From Phyllobacterium sp. YR531 (GTDB lineage: Bacteria > Pseudomonadota > Alphaproteobacteria > Rhizobiales > Rhizobiaceae), in NCBI RefSeq assembly GCF_000282595.1, contig NZ_AKIZ01000037.1, positions 1-64,000 of the forward strand: a DNA stretch of 64,000 bases, in the 5' to 3' direction. A program made the position numbers and the translations under genes. The first letter of the stretch is position 1. Each line of letters opens with the position of its first letter. The notes beneath the pieces were generated by a model. The model was not told the origin of the DNA, did not search any database, and worked only from the letters and a program-made list of their open reading frames with translations. Below are positions 56,033 to 64,000 of the stretch, piece after piece.

Positions 56033-56704
56033 TCACAAGCCCAACGCCGTATCAACGAAGCGTTGCGCGTCGTCGCTCGACCAGTCAGCAGGACCGTTCA
56101 TCGCAGCTATCTGACAGCCTTCCTTGTCTACGAGCATCGTAACAGGAAGGCCAAAAGCCAAATTCTTCCGCTTGAGTTCATTGAACACGCCCATTGATGG
56201 GTCGCGATAGAGATCGAGCGATTTGACGCCGATCTCGCTCAGGAATGCCTTGGGCTTTGTTTCGTCACCCGTATCGATATTGATGGTAACGACCTCAAAT
56301 TTGTCACTGCCCTTTTTTGTTTCAAGCGCGTCAAGCGCTGGCATTTCCTCGCGGCAAGGCGCACACCATGTCGCCCACAGATTAACCAGCAGGGTCTTGC
56401 CTTTGAAATCGCTGATCCGCACCGGTTTGCCATCCGGACCCGTGAAGGAAAGGCCCGACATGGACTGCGGCTGATCTGAGCCACGCATTGCTGCGATGGA
56501 GCCAACCGCTGCAGCGTCAATTGCCTTTGCGCCTGCCGCCTTCATCGGGCACTGATCGGTGGTATTAGTGGCGACTGCAATATTGCCAGAGGGCCGCTCC
56601 ATCACGTATACCGCAACCGCACCGGCGGCTATGCCGGCGAGCGCGGCAAGGGCGATGATCTTTTTGTTGCTGTTGCGTGGCGCTTTCTGCATGCCGTCTG
56701 TCAT
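56033..56704 (-). CDS. tlpA: TlpA-like membrane-anchored thiol:disulfide oxidoreductase
   Basis: This 223-residue periplasmic thioredoxin-fold protein is anchored by an N-terminal helix ([20 protein letters not shown]). The redox pair is WCAPCREE (Cys114, Cys117), with LLVNLWATW before it and the cis-Pro segment [13 protein letters not shown] later. In Bradyrhizobium TlpA reduces assembly factors of cytochrome oxidase; the same is likely here. Two other Cys ([17 protein letters not shown]) are not in the active site. It is divergent from argH, 36 bases apart, a usual arrangement in the order. Confidence 0.92.
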   Translation of the reverse strand: MTDGMQKAPRNSNKKIIALAALAGIAAGAVAVYVMERPSGNIAVATNTTDQCPMKAAGAKAIDAAAVGSIAAMRGSDQPQSMSGLSFTGPDGKPVRISDFKGKTLLVNLWATWCAPCREEMPALDALETKKGSDKFEVVTINIDTGDETKPKAFLSEIGVKSLDLYRDPSMGVFNELKRKNLAFGLPVTMLVDKEGCQIAAMNGPADWSSDDAQRFVDTALGL

Positions 56705-56740
56705 TTTTTACTCTTCCGCTTCTCACTCAAGGCTCTTTCC

Positions 56741-58141
56741 ATGTCCGACAAGAAGAACAGCAATGAAATGTGGGGCGGCCGTTTCGCCTCCGGTCCCGCC
56801 GCCATCATGGAAGAAATCAATGCTTCCATCGGGTTTGACCAGAAGCTTTACGCCCAGGACATTCAAGGTTCGCTTGCTCATGCAGCCATGCTTGCAAAAA
56901 CCGGCATAATTGCGGGCGACGATTACGACAAGATCACAAGCGGCCTGAACACGATATTGTCAGAAATAGAGAGCGGAAAGTTCACTTTCTCACGCAAACT
57001 TGAAGACATTCACATGAATGTCGAGTCACGCCTCGCCGAATTGATTGGCGCATCGGCGGGCCGCCTCCACACCGCCCGTTCGCGAAATGATCAGGTGGCA
57101 GTCGATTTCAGACTTTGGGTAAAAGCTGAATTCGAAAAGACAGCCGTGTTGCTCAAGAAACTGATCGAAGCTTTCCTGAAACGTGCTGAAGAGCACTCTG
57201 CAACCCTGATGCCAGGCTTCACCCACCTTCAAACAGCCCAACCAGTCACCTTCGGCCATCATTGCATGGCCTATGTGGAGATGTTCGGACGTGATCTGAG
57301 CCGCGTCCGCGACGCTATCGAACGCATGAACGAATCGCCGCTTGGTGCCGCGGCACTTGCCGGAACTGGTTTTCCGATTGACAGGCACATGACTGCAAAA
57401 GCACTTGGCTTTCGCGAACCGACCCGCAATTCACTCGACAGTGTTTCCGATCGGGATTACGCGCTGGAATTTCTCTCTACAGCGGCGATTACCGCGACAC
57501 ACCTGTCCCGTCTTGCCGAGGAAATTGTCATCTGGTCCACATCGCAGTTCGGTTTTGTCAGATTATCCGACAGCTTCTCCACCGGCTCATCAATCATGCC
57601 GCAGAAGAAGAACCCCGACGCTGCCGAACTGGTTCGTGCCAAAACCGGACGCATCACCGGATCGCTTGTGGCCTTGCTCACAGTCATGAAAGGCCTGCCA
57701 CTGACCTATTCCAAGGATATGCAGGAAGACAAGGAAGCGGTTTTCGATGCCGCCGAAACACTGGAACTGGCGCTTGCAGCAATGACCGGCATGGTCGGCG
57801 ACATGACCATTAACGCGACGGCAATGAAGAAAGCCGCAGGCTCTGGCTACTCAACGGCTACCGATCTGGCCGATTGGCTGGTGCGTGAGCTTGGTCTGCC
57901 GTTCCGTGAAGCACATCACGTAACCGGACGCGCCGTCGCTCTTGCCGAACAGAACAAGGTCGATCTCGGCAAATTGTCCTTGGAAGATTTGCAACAAGTT
58001 CATCCCGGCATCACTGCTGCGGTCTTTGGTTTCCTAACTGTCGACAAATCAGTTCGCAGCCGAAAATCCTATGGCGGAACAGCACCGGAGCAGGTCCGCA
58101 AACAGATCAAGTTCTGGCAAAAGCGCATCGCAAAATTGTAA
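56741..58141 (+). CDS. argH: Argininosuccinate lyase
   Basis: ArgH splits argininosuccinate into arginine and fumarate, the last step of arginine synthesis. The 466-residue protein has the superfamily signature [12 protein letters not shown] from residue 282 (catalytic Ser near 283), [20 protein letters not shown] and [20 protein letters not shown]. It is intact. argH, lptM and lysA are in the same direction, with a repeat element in the 131-base argH-lptM gap. Confidence 0.96.
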   Translation: MSDKKNSNEMWGGRFASGPAAIMEEINASIGFDQKLYAQDIQGSLAHAAMLAKTGIIAGDDYDKITSGLNTILSEIESGKFTFSRKLEDIHMNVESRLAELIGASAGRLHTARSRNDQVAVDFRLWVKAEFEKTAVLLKKLIEAFLKRAEEHSATLMPGFTHLQTAQPVTFGHHCMAYVEMFGRDLSRVRDAIERMNESPLGAAALAGTGFPIDRHMTAKALGFREPTRNSLDSVSDRDYALEFLSTAAITATHLSRLAEEIVIWSTSQFGFVRLSDSFSTGSSIMPQKKNPDAAELVRAKTGRITGSLVALLTVMKGLPLTYSKDMQEDKEAVFDAAETLELALAAMTGMVGDMTINATAMKKAAGSGYSTATDLADWLVRELGLPFREAHHVTGRAVALAEQNKVDLGKLSLEDLQQVHPGITAAVFGFLTVDKSVRSRKSYGGTAPEQVRKQIKFWQKRIAKL

Positions 58142-58150
58142 TGCGCCAAC

Positions 58151-58186
58151 TTATCTCCTCCACAAAGGGAAGAGATAATCGGCATC
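58151..58186. repeat. Intergenic stem-loop repeat in the argH-lptM gap
   Basis: Arms TTATCTCCTCC (58151-58161) and GGAAGAGATAA (58168-58178) pair at 10 of 11 positions. AGAGATAATCGGCATC (58171-58186) is shared with 52-67 at 15 of 16 bases, so this is a dispersed element. It may also terminate or attenuate argH transcription. Confidence 0.5.
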
Positions 58187-58272
58187 CACTGTGAGTGCGA
58201 TTGAAGAGCACTTCCATATGAAGCTTTCTTGCACTAAGCATGGCAGACCCATTTCGGACGACAGGATCAACA

Positions 58273-58458
58273 ATGACAAGCCGTTCCCTATTATCGACAA
58301 TTCTTATGTCGATCATGATTGTAAGCGCCATTTCGGCATGTGGCCGCAAAGGCCCGCTGGAGCCGCCGCCCGCCTCTGTTACATCAATGCCCGGTGAGCC
58401 GAAAATCGATACTCCCCCCGTCAAGGACAAGCGTTTTATTCTCGATCCATTGATTTAG
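58273..58458 (+). CDS. lptM: Small lipoprotein, LptM-like
   Basis: This 61-residue lipoprotein has a signal sequence ending in lipobox ISAC (Cys23, modified and anchored) and the conserved start of the mature part CGRKGPLEPP. LptM, once called YifL, helps assemble the LPS transporter LptDE in E. coli. The conserved CGxKGPL motif and its place between argH and lysA are typical of this short family. The frame opens at 58240, but the ATG at 58273 gives a normal signal peptide. lysA starts 12 bases after its stop. Confidence 0.88.
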   Translation: MTSRSLLSTILMSIMIVSAISACGRKGPLEPPPASVTSMPGEPKIDTPPVKDKRFILDPLI

Positions 58459-58470
58459 GCTAGGTTTCCC

Positions 58471-59736
58471 GTGAACCATTTTGATTATAAAGACGGCGTC
58501 CTTTATGCCGAAGGCGTCAGCGTTCCTGAAATTGCCAAGGCAGTCGGAACGCCTTTTTACTGCTATTCAACCGCAACGATCGAACGTCACTTCAAGGTGT
58601 TCTCGGCAGCCTTTGCCGATATGGACACGCTTGTGTGCTACGCCCTCAAGGCAAATTCCAATCAGGCGGTACTGAAAACATTGGCGCGTCTTGGTTCGGG
58701 GGCGGACGTTGTGTCTGAAGGTGAATTGCGCAGGGCGCTTGCCGCAGGCATCCCGGCTGACAAGATTGTCTTTTCCGGTGTTGGCAAGAAGCCGAGCGAG
58801 ATAGACCTCGCCTTGAGTGTTGGCATTCATTGCTTCAACGTAGAATCCGAGCCTGAACTCGCCATACTTTCCAGTCGTGCGGTTACAGCCGGAAAGATTG
58901 CGCCGGTTTCGCTGCGTATCAACCCTGATGTTGACGCGAAGACCCACAAGAAAATTTCAACCGGAAAATCCGAAAACAAGTTTGGCATTCCGCTCGCCAA
59001 GGCGAGTTCAATCTACGCACAGGCGGCGAAGCTGCCCGGCCTTAGCGTCGTTGGCGTGGATATGCATATTGGCAGCCAGATCACCGATCTGGAGCCTTTC
59101 GATGATGCTTTCCGCCTGCTGGCAGAACTGGTCGCGCAGTTAAAAGCCGATGGTCACGACATCAAGCATGTCGACCTTGGCGGCGGCCTCGGCATTCCCT
59201 ATCACTTTGACAACAACCCACCACCTCTTCCTGACGCTTATGCGCAGATTGTGCAAAAGCACATCAAGCCACTCGGATTGAAGACGATTTTTGAGCCGGG
59301 CCGCCTTATCGTGGGAAATGCCGGCATCCTTGTCACTGAAGTTATCTTCGTCAAGGAAGGCGATGCGCGCAACTTCATCATTGTCGATGCGGCCATGAAC
59401 GATCTCATCCGCCCAACTCTGTACGATGCATTCCACACGATTCGGCCCGTTAAAGAGCCGAAGGCCGATCATCCCCGCATTCGTGGCGATGTTGTTGGTC
59501 CGGTTTGCGAAACCGGCGACTATCTTGGTCTTGACCGCGACCTCCCCCGTCCGGCTCCCGGTGATCTGATCGCCATTGGAACGGCAGGTGCCTATGGCGC
59601 GGTACAGGCAGGAACCTACAATACAAGGCTTCTTGTTCCGGAGGTTCTGGTCAATGGCGACCAGTTCCATGTGGTGCGCCCACGCACAACCTATGACGAA
59701 TTGATCGGCCTCGATTCCATTCCGGATTGGCTATAA
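58471..59736 (+). CDS. lysA: Diaminopimelate decarboxylase
   Basis: LysA decarboxylates meso-diaminopimelate to lysine using pyridoxal phosphate. The 421-residue protein begins at a GTG (reading MNHFDYKDGVLYAEG), the only start fitting the family. The PLP lysine is Lys60 in CYALKANSNQAVLKTL. VDLGGGLGIPYHF and EPGRLIVGNAGILVTEVIFV bind the phosphate, and PVCETGDYLG carries the active-site Cys. It completes a pathway whose first step, lysC, is also in the window. Confidence 0.96.
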   Translation: MNHFDYKDGVLYAEGVSVPEIAKAVGTPFYCYSTATIERHFKVFSAAFADMDTLVCYALKANSNQAVLKTLARLGSGADVVSEGELRRALAAGIPADKIVFSGVGKKPSEIDLALSVGIHCFNVESEPELAILSSRAVTAGKIAPVSLRINPDVDAKTHKKISTGKSENKFGIPLAKASSIYAQAAKLPGLSVVGVDMHIGSQITDLEPFDDAFRLLAELVAQLKADGHDIKHVDLGGGLGIPYHFDNNPPPLPDAYAQIVQKHIKPLGLKTIFEPGRLIVGNAGILVTEVIFVKEGDARNFIIVDAAMNDLIRPTLYDAFHTIRPVKEPKADHPRIRGDVVGPVCETGDYLGLDRDLPRPAPGDLIAIGTAGAYGAVQAGTYNTRLLVPEVLVNGDQFHVVRPRTTYDELIGLDSIPDWL

Positions 59737-59854
59737 TTTTCGTCACTTACACAGAAGTATGATTGCGTTTTGGCGCGCAAGGCCTCGCCTTTGCCATGAT
59801 GAATGGTATTGTTAGCTTTGTCTGGTACCGCTGATACCAGAAAATGGAGCGAGA

Positions 59855-62407
59855 ATGGCCGATCAAAACCCGAATGAACGGGAAGCGACCAGCATCAAGT
59901 TCGATATTTTGAAAAGTATCGATCGCCTCCGTTTGTCCGCGTGGCTGATGATTGCGCTTGAACGCCTTTGGCCGCTTTTACTGCCATTTCTGCTTGTCGC
60001 TGCAGTGTTTCTCAGCCTGTCGTGGTTTGGCCTCTTCCGCCTCATGCCGGATTTGGCAAGACAAGCATTGCTTGCCCTGTTTCTTCTCAGCATTCCGGTT
60101 TGTGTTTACCTGCTGCTTAAATTCCGCTTGCCCCGCGCATCGGATGTCACGAACAGGCTTGAGCGCGTCAACCAACTGGAACACCAGCCGATTACGGTGC
60201 AGACCGAAGAGCTTGCTAGCAACAGCACTGATCCTTTCGCCCAGGCACTGTGGGCAGAGCACCGCAAACGCATGGCAGATCGCATTGCCAATCTGCAAAG
60301 CGGCCTGCCGCAAACACGCATTGCCGAGCGTGATCCCTTGGCGTTGCGCGGTGTCGTTGTATTGCTGTTGGTCGTTGCCTTTGCCTTTTCCGGCGGTCCG
60401 CTTGGGGGGCGTATCAGCGATGCATTCCTAAGCCACGCGGCCAGTAATGCCATACCACCGCGCATCGACGCGTGGGTAACTCCGCCGCGTTATACGGGCC
60501 GCCCACCTCTGTTCCTGACAACGGCCAGCAATGCCGCAGACACACAATTTTCCGTGCCTCACAACAGCACGCTTGTTGTGCGGATCATTGGAGGCAGCAG
60601 TTCGGAAACCGTCATTCAAAAACTTTCTGACGGGGAATCCGTTGAAATTCCTGCAAAAGAGCCCCCAAAGACCGAAGACACTGCTGCCGTAACAGCAGCG
60701 CCACGGAATTTTGAACTCACCCTCGGCGAAAACGGTTCCATTGAGTTGATGGATGGCCGCTCGGGACTTGCAAGCTGGACTTTCACAATCATTCCGGACC
60801 AGCCGCCATCAATCCGTTTTACCAGGGAACCGTCCAGCGCGGTCAATGGTACGATGGATGTGTTCTATGAAATCAAGGACGATTATGGCGCGATAGGAGC
60901 GCAGGCAAAAATCGAACAGGCATCGCCTGCCGAAAAGGATGCCCGCCCGCTTTATGCCGCTCCTGAGTTGCCATTATCGCTCCCGCGTCGCGGCGAACAG
61001 GCCAAGGAAACCAAGACAACGAAGGATTTGACCGAGCACCCATGGTCAGGGTCCGAAATCCGCATGACATTGGTGACATCTGATGATGCCAAGCAGGAAG
61101 CCCGTAGCGAGACCAAAACACTGGTCATGCCGGAACGTCCGTTTGCCAATCCGCTTGCTCGCGCAATCGTTGAACAACGCCGCAATCTCGCATTGAACGC
61201 GAATGCCAAGCCGAACGTGCTCGAAATGATCGATGCCATAACCATGTGGCCAGAAGAAACGATCAAAAACTCTTCGCATTATCTCGCATTGCGCAGCGTC
61301 CGCTCTCGCCTCAATCTTGCAAAGAGTGACGATCAATTGCGTGAGGTGGTTGCCTATATGTGGCAGGTTGCGCGCGGCATCGAAGATGGTGCCCTTTCCG
61401 ATGCCGAACGCCGGTTGCGGCAGGCGCAGGAAGCGTTGAAAAACGCAATCGAACAAGGCGCGAGCCAGGAAGAGATCGAAAAGCGCATGGCCGAATTGCG
61501 CAGTGCCATGAATGAATATTTGCGTGAGTTTGCACAGAAGGCCCAGAAGAACCCGAATATGGCGCAGATGCCAGATCCAAATGCCAAGCAGTTACGGCAG
61601 GAAGATATCGACCGAATGCTCGATCAGATCGAAGATCTCGCCAAACAGGGATCGAAGGATCAGGCACAGCAATTGCTTTCTGAACTCGAAAACATGATGA
61701 ACAACCTGCAGATGGGCCAGCAGCAGCAAGGCCAGAATGGTCAGCAGGGACAGATGAAGCAGCAGATGGACAAGCTCGGTGAGCTGATGCGCCGTCAGCA
61801 GGACATGATGAACCAGACCCACAAGCTTGAACAGCAGCGCCAGCAAGGCATGCAGCAGGATTTTGGCGAAGGACAACAAGGCGAGCAGGGTCAACAAGGC
61901 CAGATGTCCGAGGAGGATATCGCCAAGGCACTGCGTGACCTTCAGCAAGGTCAGGGCAAGCTTCAATCCGAACTCGGCCAGCTGATGAAAGATCTGGAAG
62001 GCATGGGCATTAAGCCCGGTGAAGGGTTTGGACAGGCTGGAAAGTCCATGGGCGATGCTGGCAAATCCCTCGGCGAGGCAGATGGTGGTCAGGCGCTCGG
62101 CCAGCAAAGCGACGCGCTCGATGCATTGCGCCGTGGTGGTCAAGATATGATGAAGCAGATGCAGCAGGCCATGGGACAGGACGGCGAGACCGGTCCCGGC
62201 GGACGCCAGCAGACTGGACGGCGCGATCCACTGGGTCGTGAAAATCGCATCGACGGCCCTGATGACGGCAGCAATACCAAAGTTCCCGGTGAGATCGATA
62301 TTCAGCGTGCGCGCGAAATTCTTGATGCCATCCGCAAGCGCCTTGGCAACTCGCTAAGCCCGCAACTCGAAAAGGATTATCTTGAGCGCCTGCTGAAGTT
62401 CAATTGA
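59855..62407 (+). CDS. TIGR02302/DUF4175 family membrane protein
   Basis: This 850-residue protein belongs to the alphaproteobacterial TIGR02302 family of unknown function. Two or three N-terminal membrane helices (LLPFLLVAAVFLSLSWFGLF, ALFLLSIPVCVYLLLKF) precede a large extracytoplasmic region (PPRIDAWVTPPRYTGRPPLF). About residues 500-780 are helical and very Gln/Met/Gly-rich (QQGQNGQQGQMKQQMDKLGE), probably a coiled coil. The C-terminal PGEIDIQRAREILDAIRKRL and LERLLKFN are conserved. GGAGCGA precedes the ATG. The gene following lysA is usually this one in the order. Confidence 0.9.
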   Translation: MADQNPNEREATSIKFDILKSIDRLRLSAWLMIALERLWPLLLPFLLVAAVFLSLSWFGLFRLMPDLARQALLALFLLSIPVCVYLLLKFRLPRASDVTNRLERVNQLEHQPITVQTEELASNSTDPFAQALWAEHRKRMADRIANLQSGLPQTRIAERDPLALRGVVVLLLVVAFAFSGGPLGGRISDAFLSHAASNAIPPRIDAWVTPPRYTGRPPLFLTTASNAADTQFSVPHNSTLVVRIIGGSSSETVIQKLSDGESVEIPAKEPPKTEDTAAVTAAPRNFELTLGENGSIELMDGRSGLASWTFTIIPDQPPSIRFTREPSSAVNGTMDVFYEIKDDYGAIGAQAKIEQASPAEKDARPLYAAPELPLSLPRRGEQAKETKTTKDLTEHPWSGSEIRMTLVTSDDAKQEARSETKTLVMPERPFANPLARAIVEQRRNLALNANAKPNVLEMIDAITMWPEETIKNSSHYLALRSVRSRLNLAKSDDQLREVVAYMWQVARGIEDGALSDAERRLRQAQEALKNAIEQGASQEEIEKRMAELRSAMNEYLREFAQKAQKNPNMAQMPDPNAKQLRQEDIDRMLDQIEDLAKQGSKDQAQQLLSELENMMNNLQMGQQQQGQNGQQGQMKQQMDKLGELMRRQQDMMNQTHKLEQQRQQGMQQDFGEGQQGEQGQQGQMSEEDIAKALRDLQQGQGKLQSELGQLMKDLEGMGIKPGEGFGQAGKSMGDAGKSLGEADGGQALGQQSDALDALRRGGQDMMKQMQQAMGQDGETGPGGRQQTGRRDPLGRENRIDGPDDGSNTKVPGEIDIQRAREILDAIRKRLGNSLSPQLEKDYLERLLKFN

Positions 62408-62944
62408 TCAATCCCTGACCACGCCTACATAGGGCAGCTGCCGGAATGAGTGACCGACATCCATGCCATAACCCACGACGAAATAGTCAGGGCACTCAAA
62501 GCCTTTGAAATCCGCTTCGATCTCGGTCTTGCGTTTGACACTCTTGTCGAGCAGCACGGCGATATAAACATTCCGGGCACCGCGTTCGAGCATGAGTTCG
62601 CGCGTGAACTTCAAGGTTCGGCCCGATTCAAGAATATCGTCAATCAGCAGGACATCTCGCCCTTGCACATCACTATCGATATCGCGCAGTAGTCGCACCT
62701 CGCCGCTTTCCGTACCCTTGCCATAGCTGGAAACAGTGATGAATTCGACATCCGGTTCTGCGCCGGCATCGTGCATTGCGCGGATCAGATCCGCAGCAAA
62801 AATAAACGAGCCCTTGAGAATCGAAATAACGAGAAGGTTTTCGAAATTGCCTGCAACGATTGCCCTGGCAAGTTCAAGATTGCGCGCAGCAATCGTCTCG
62901 GCACTGAAAAGAACATCAATATTTTTAGTCCCGACTTTTGGCAT
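62408..62944 (-). CDS. hpt: Hypoxanthine phosphoribosyltransferase
   Basis: This purine salvage enzyme converts hypoxanthine (and guanine) with PRPP to IMP/GMP. The 178-residue protein has the PRPP-binding motif DVLLIDDILESGRTLKFT and VISILKGSFIFAADLIRAM near the N-terminus. KGFECPDYFVVGYGMDVGHS carries the base-binding part. Its stop abuts the end of the TIGR02302 gene. It is divergent from ftsE with 214 bases between. Confidence 0.93.
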   Translation of the reverse strand: MPKVGTKNIDVLFSAETIAARNLELARAIVAGNFENLLVISILKGSFIFAADLIRAMHDAGAEPDVEFITVSSYGKGTESGEVRLLRDIDSDVQGRDVLLIDDILESGRTLKFTRELMLERGARNVYIAVLLDKSVKRKTEIEADFKGFECPDYFVVGYGMDVGHSFRQLPYVGVVRD

Positions 62945-63158
62945 TCAAGATTCCTGTGGCGCGTTTTCAGTACGAATTTTTCCAGTACAACTCCCTGCAC
63001 CTATAGCCTGATCACCGATCAAAATGCAAAAACCGACCTTCCCGCAATGCTGCCGCATAAAATTCATGTTTCCGTTCATGCTGGTTCACGTTTGATGGGG
63101 TGGTCAAATCAGTTCCCGCAAAATAGAACACGATGCAGATGAGATCGGAAAAGCACAG

Positions 63159-63818
63159 TTGATTCGTTTTGAGAATGTCGGATTGCGGTACGGGATGGGC
63201 CCGGAGGTCTTGCGCGATGTCAGCCTCCACATATCGCCGCGATCATTCCAGTTCCTCACCGGGCCTTCCGGTGCAGGCAAGACATCATTGCTGCGCCTGC
63301 TGTTCATGACGCTCAAGCCGACGCGTGGCTCCATTACCGTCTTCGGCAAAGACATTGCGACAATCTCTTCCAAAGAAATGCCGATGCTGCGCCGACGGAT
63401 CGGCGTTGTCTTTCAGGACTTCCGCCTTCTCGATCATATGACCACCTATCAGAATGTTGCCCTGCCCTTGCGTGTTCGCGGCAAGGAAGAGGCGACATAC
63501 CGAGCAGAAGTCGAAGAACTTTTGCATTGGGTAGGTCTTGGTGAGCGTATGCATGTGCTGCCGCCTGTCCTGTCCGGCGGTGAAAAGCAGCGTGCCGCCA
63601 TCGCACGCGCTCTGATCGATCAGCCGGAAATTCTTCTAGCCGATGAGCCAACTGGCAATGTCGATCCGCCACTAGCCCGCCGCCTCCTGCGACTTTTCGG
63701 TGAGCTTAACCGCTCCGGCACTGCGGTCGTCATCGCAACCCACGATCTGACCCTGATGGATCAGATCAATGCACGGCGCATGATTCTCGATCAGGGGAGG
63801 CTGGACGTCTATGATTGA
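63159..63818 (+). CDS. ftsE: Cell division ATP-binding protein FtsE
   Basis: FtsE is the ATPase of the FtsEX complex that couples divisome assembly to peptidoglycan hydrolysis. The 219-residue ABC protein has Walker A GPSGAGKTSLLR (Lys41), signature LSGGEKQRAAIARAL and Walker B ILLADEPTGNVD. The start is a TTG reading MIRFENVGLRYGMGPEVL; no in-frame ATG or GTG is nearer. A 9-codon reading frame from the ATG at 63133 ends in a TGA that overlaps this TTG (TTGA). ftsX starts 8 bases before the ftsE stop ends. Confidence 0.93.
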   Translation: MIRFENVGLRYGMGPEVLRDVSLHISPRSFQFLTGPSGAGKTSLLRLLFMTLKPTRGSITVFGKDIATISSKEMPMLRRRIGVVFQDFRLLDHMTTYQNVALPLRVRGKEEATYRAEVEELLHWVGLGERMHVLPPVLSGGEKQRAAIARALIDQPEILLADEPTGNVDPPLARRLLRLFGELNRSGTAVVIATHDLTLMDQINARRMILDQGRLDVYD

Positions 63819-64000
63819 CGCTGCCGCCCTCAGAGACCGGGCAACGGACCTGGCTTTCCGGCTTTGGACACGCATTCGCAAAGGCAGCGGACAAGCTCCC
63901 ATTGTACCGGCAGGCAATGTTGTCGGACACGCGCTCATGATCGTGATCGCCATCATGACATTTCTCGCCTGTCTCACGGTCGGTGCTGTCAGTCTCGTTC
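63811..64000 (+). CDS. ftsX: Cell division protein FtsX (N-terminal part, cut by the window end)
   Basis: FtsX is the membrane partner of FtsE. Only the first 63 codons are in the window: MIDAAALRDRATDLAFRLWT, then a start of a membrane helix (VVGHALMIVIAIMTFLACLT). The ATG at 63811 overlaps the ftsE end by 8 bases, which supports coupling. The rest lies outside, so the length and integrity cannot be judged. Confidence 0.85.
   Translation, partial: MIDAAALRDRATDLAFRLWTRIRKGSGQAPIVPAGNVVGHALMIVIAIMTFLACLTVGAVSLV

Overview
The window looks like a chromosomal segment of an alphaproteobacterium of the order Hyphomicrobiales (Rhizobiales), most likely in or near the Brucella/Ochrobactrum group. 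The evidence is the protein content (DUF4167, TIGR02302/DUF4175, DUF1178, a HIG1-type twin-TM protein, PduO next to a rhomboid protease, etfBA with hbd) and the gene order comF-grxC-nitrilase-DUF1178 / ubiG / lysC-ptsP-prfA-prmC-DUF4167. This placement rests on remembered family features and gene order, not on a database search.

Layout. 0.2-19.8 kb is mostly conserved housekeeping: translation termination (prfA, prmC), the nitrogen PTS (ptsP), aspartate kinase, ubiquinone synthesis (ubiG), a comF-grxC-nitrilase-DUF1178 cluster, an NDUFAF5-like methyltransferase, an argJ-GNAT-mutT operon, a parvulin-type isomerase and secA. A RelE/Xre toxin-antitoxin cassette with two near-identical palindromic operators sits between ubiG and an EamA exporter.

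19.9-36.7 kb is the accessory, surface-oriented part. It has a polysaccharide flippase with a CelD/BcsL-like acyltransferase and a sulfotransferase, then an AT-rich gap leading into three tandem phage-tail-collar (Mdp-like) genes with a GNAT gene and a convergent DUF6916 gene. Peptidase T, a membrane diguanylate cyclase and an OafA-like acyltransferase follow. Next is a 782-residue RTX protein built from two exact-period repeat families, with a divergent two-gene type I secretion system. A tRNA-Leu(CAA) gene closes the region.

37.2-48.6 kb returns to core functions: YqaA and DsbB membrane proteins, an HNH nuclease, AlkA-like glycosylase, GluQ, EamA, BrkB, SDR, HIG1-like protein, PduO, rhomboid, electron transfer flavoprotein, 3-hydroxybutyryl-CoA dehydrogenase and ExoD.

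48.7-53.4 kb holds the most striking element. It is a 1416-residue LysM protein whose C-terminus carries a PD-(D/E)XK nuclease signature, followed by a small acidic convergent ORF. Together they look like a polymorphic toxin and a candidate immunity protein.

53.4-64 kb is core again: YaiI, a DbpA-type RNA helicase, TlpA, argH-lptM-lysA (arginine and lysine end steps with a small lipoprotein), TIGR02302, hpt, ftsE and the start of ftsX, which runs off the window.
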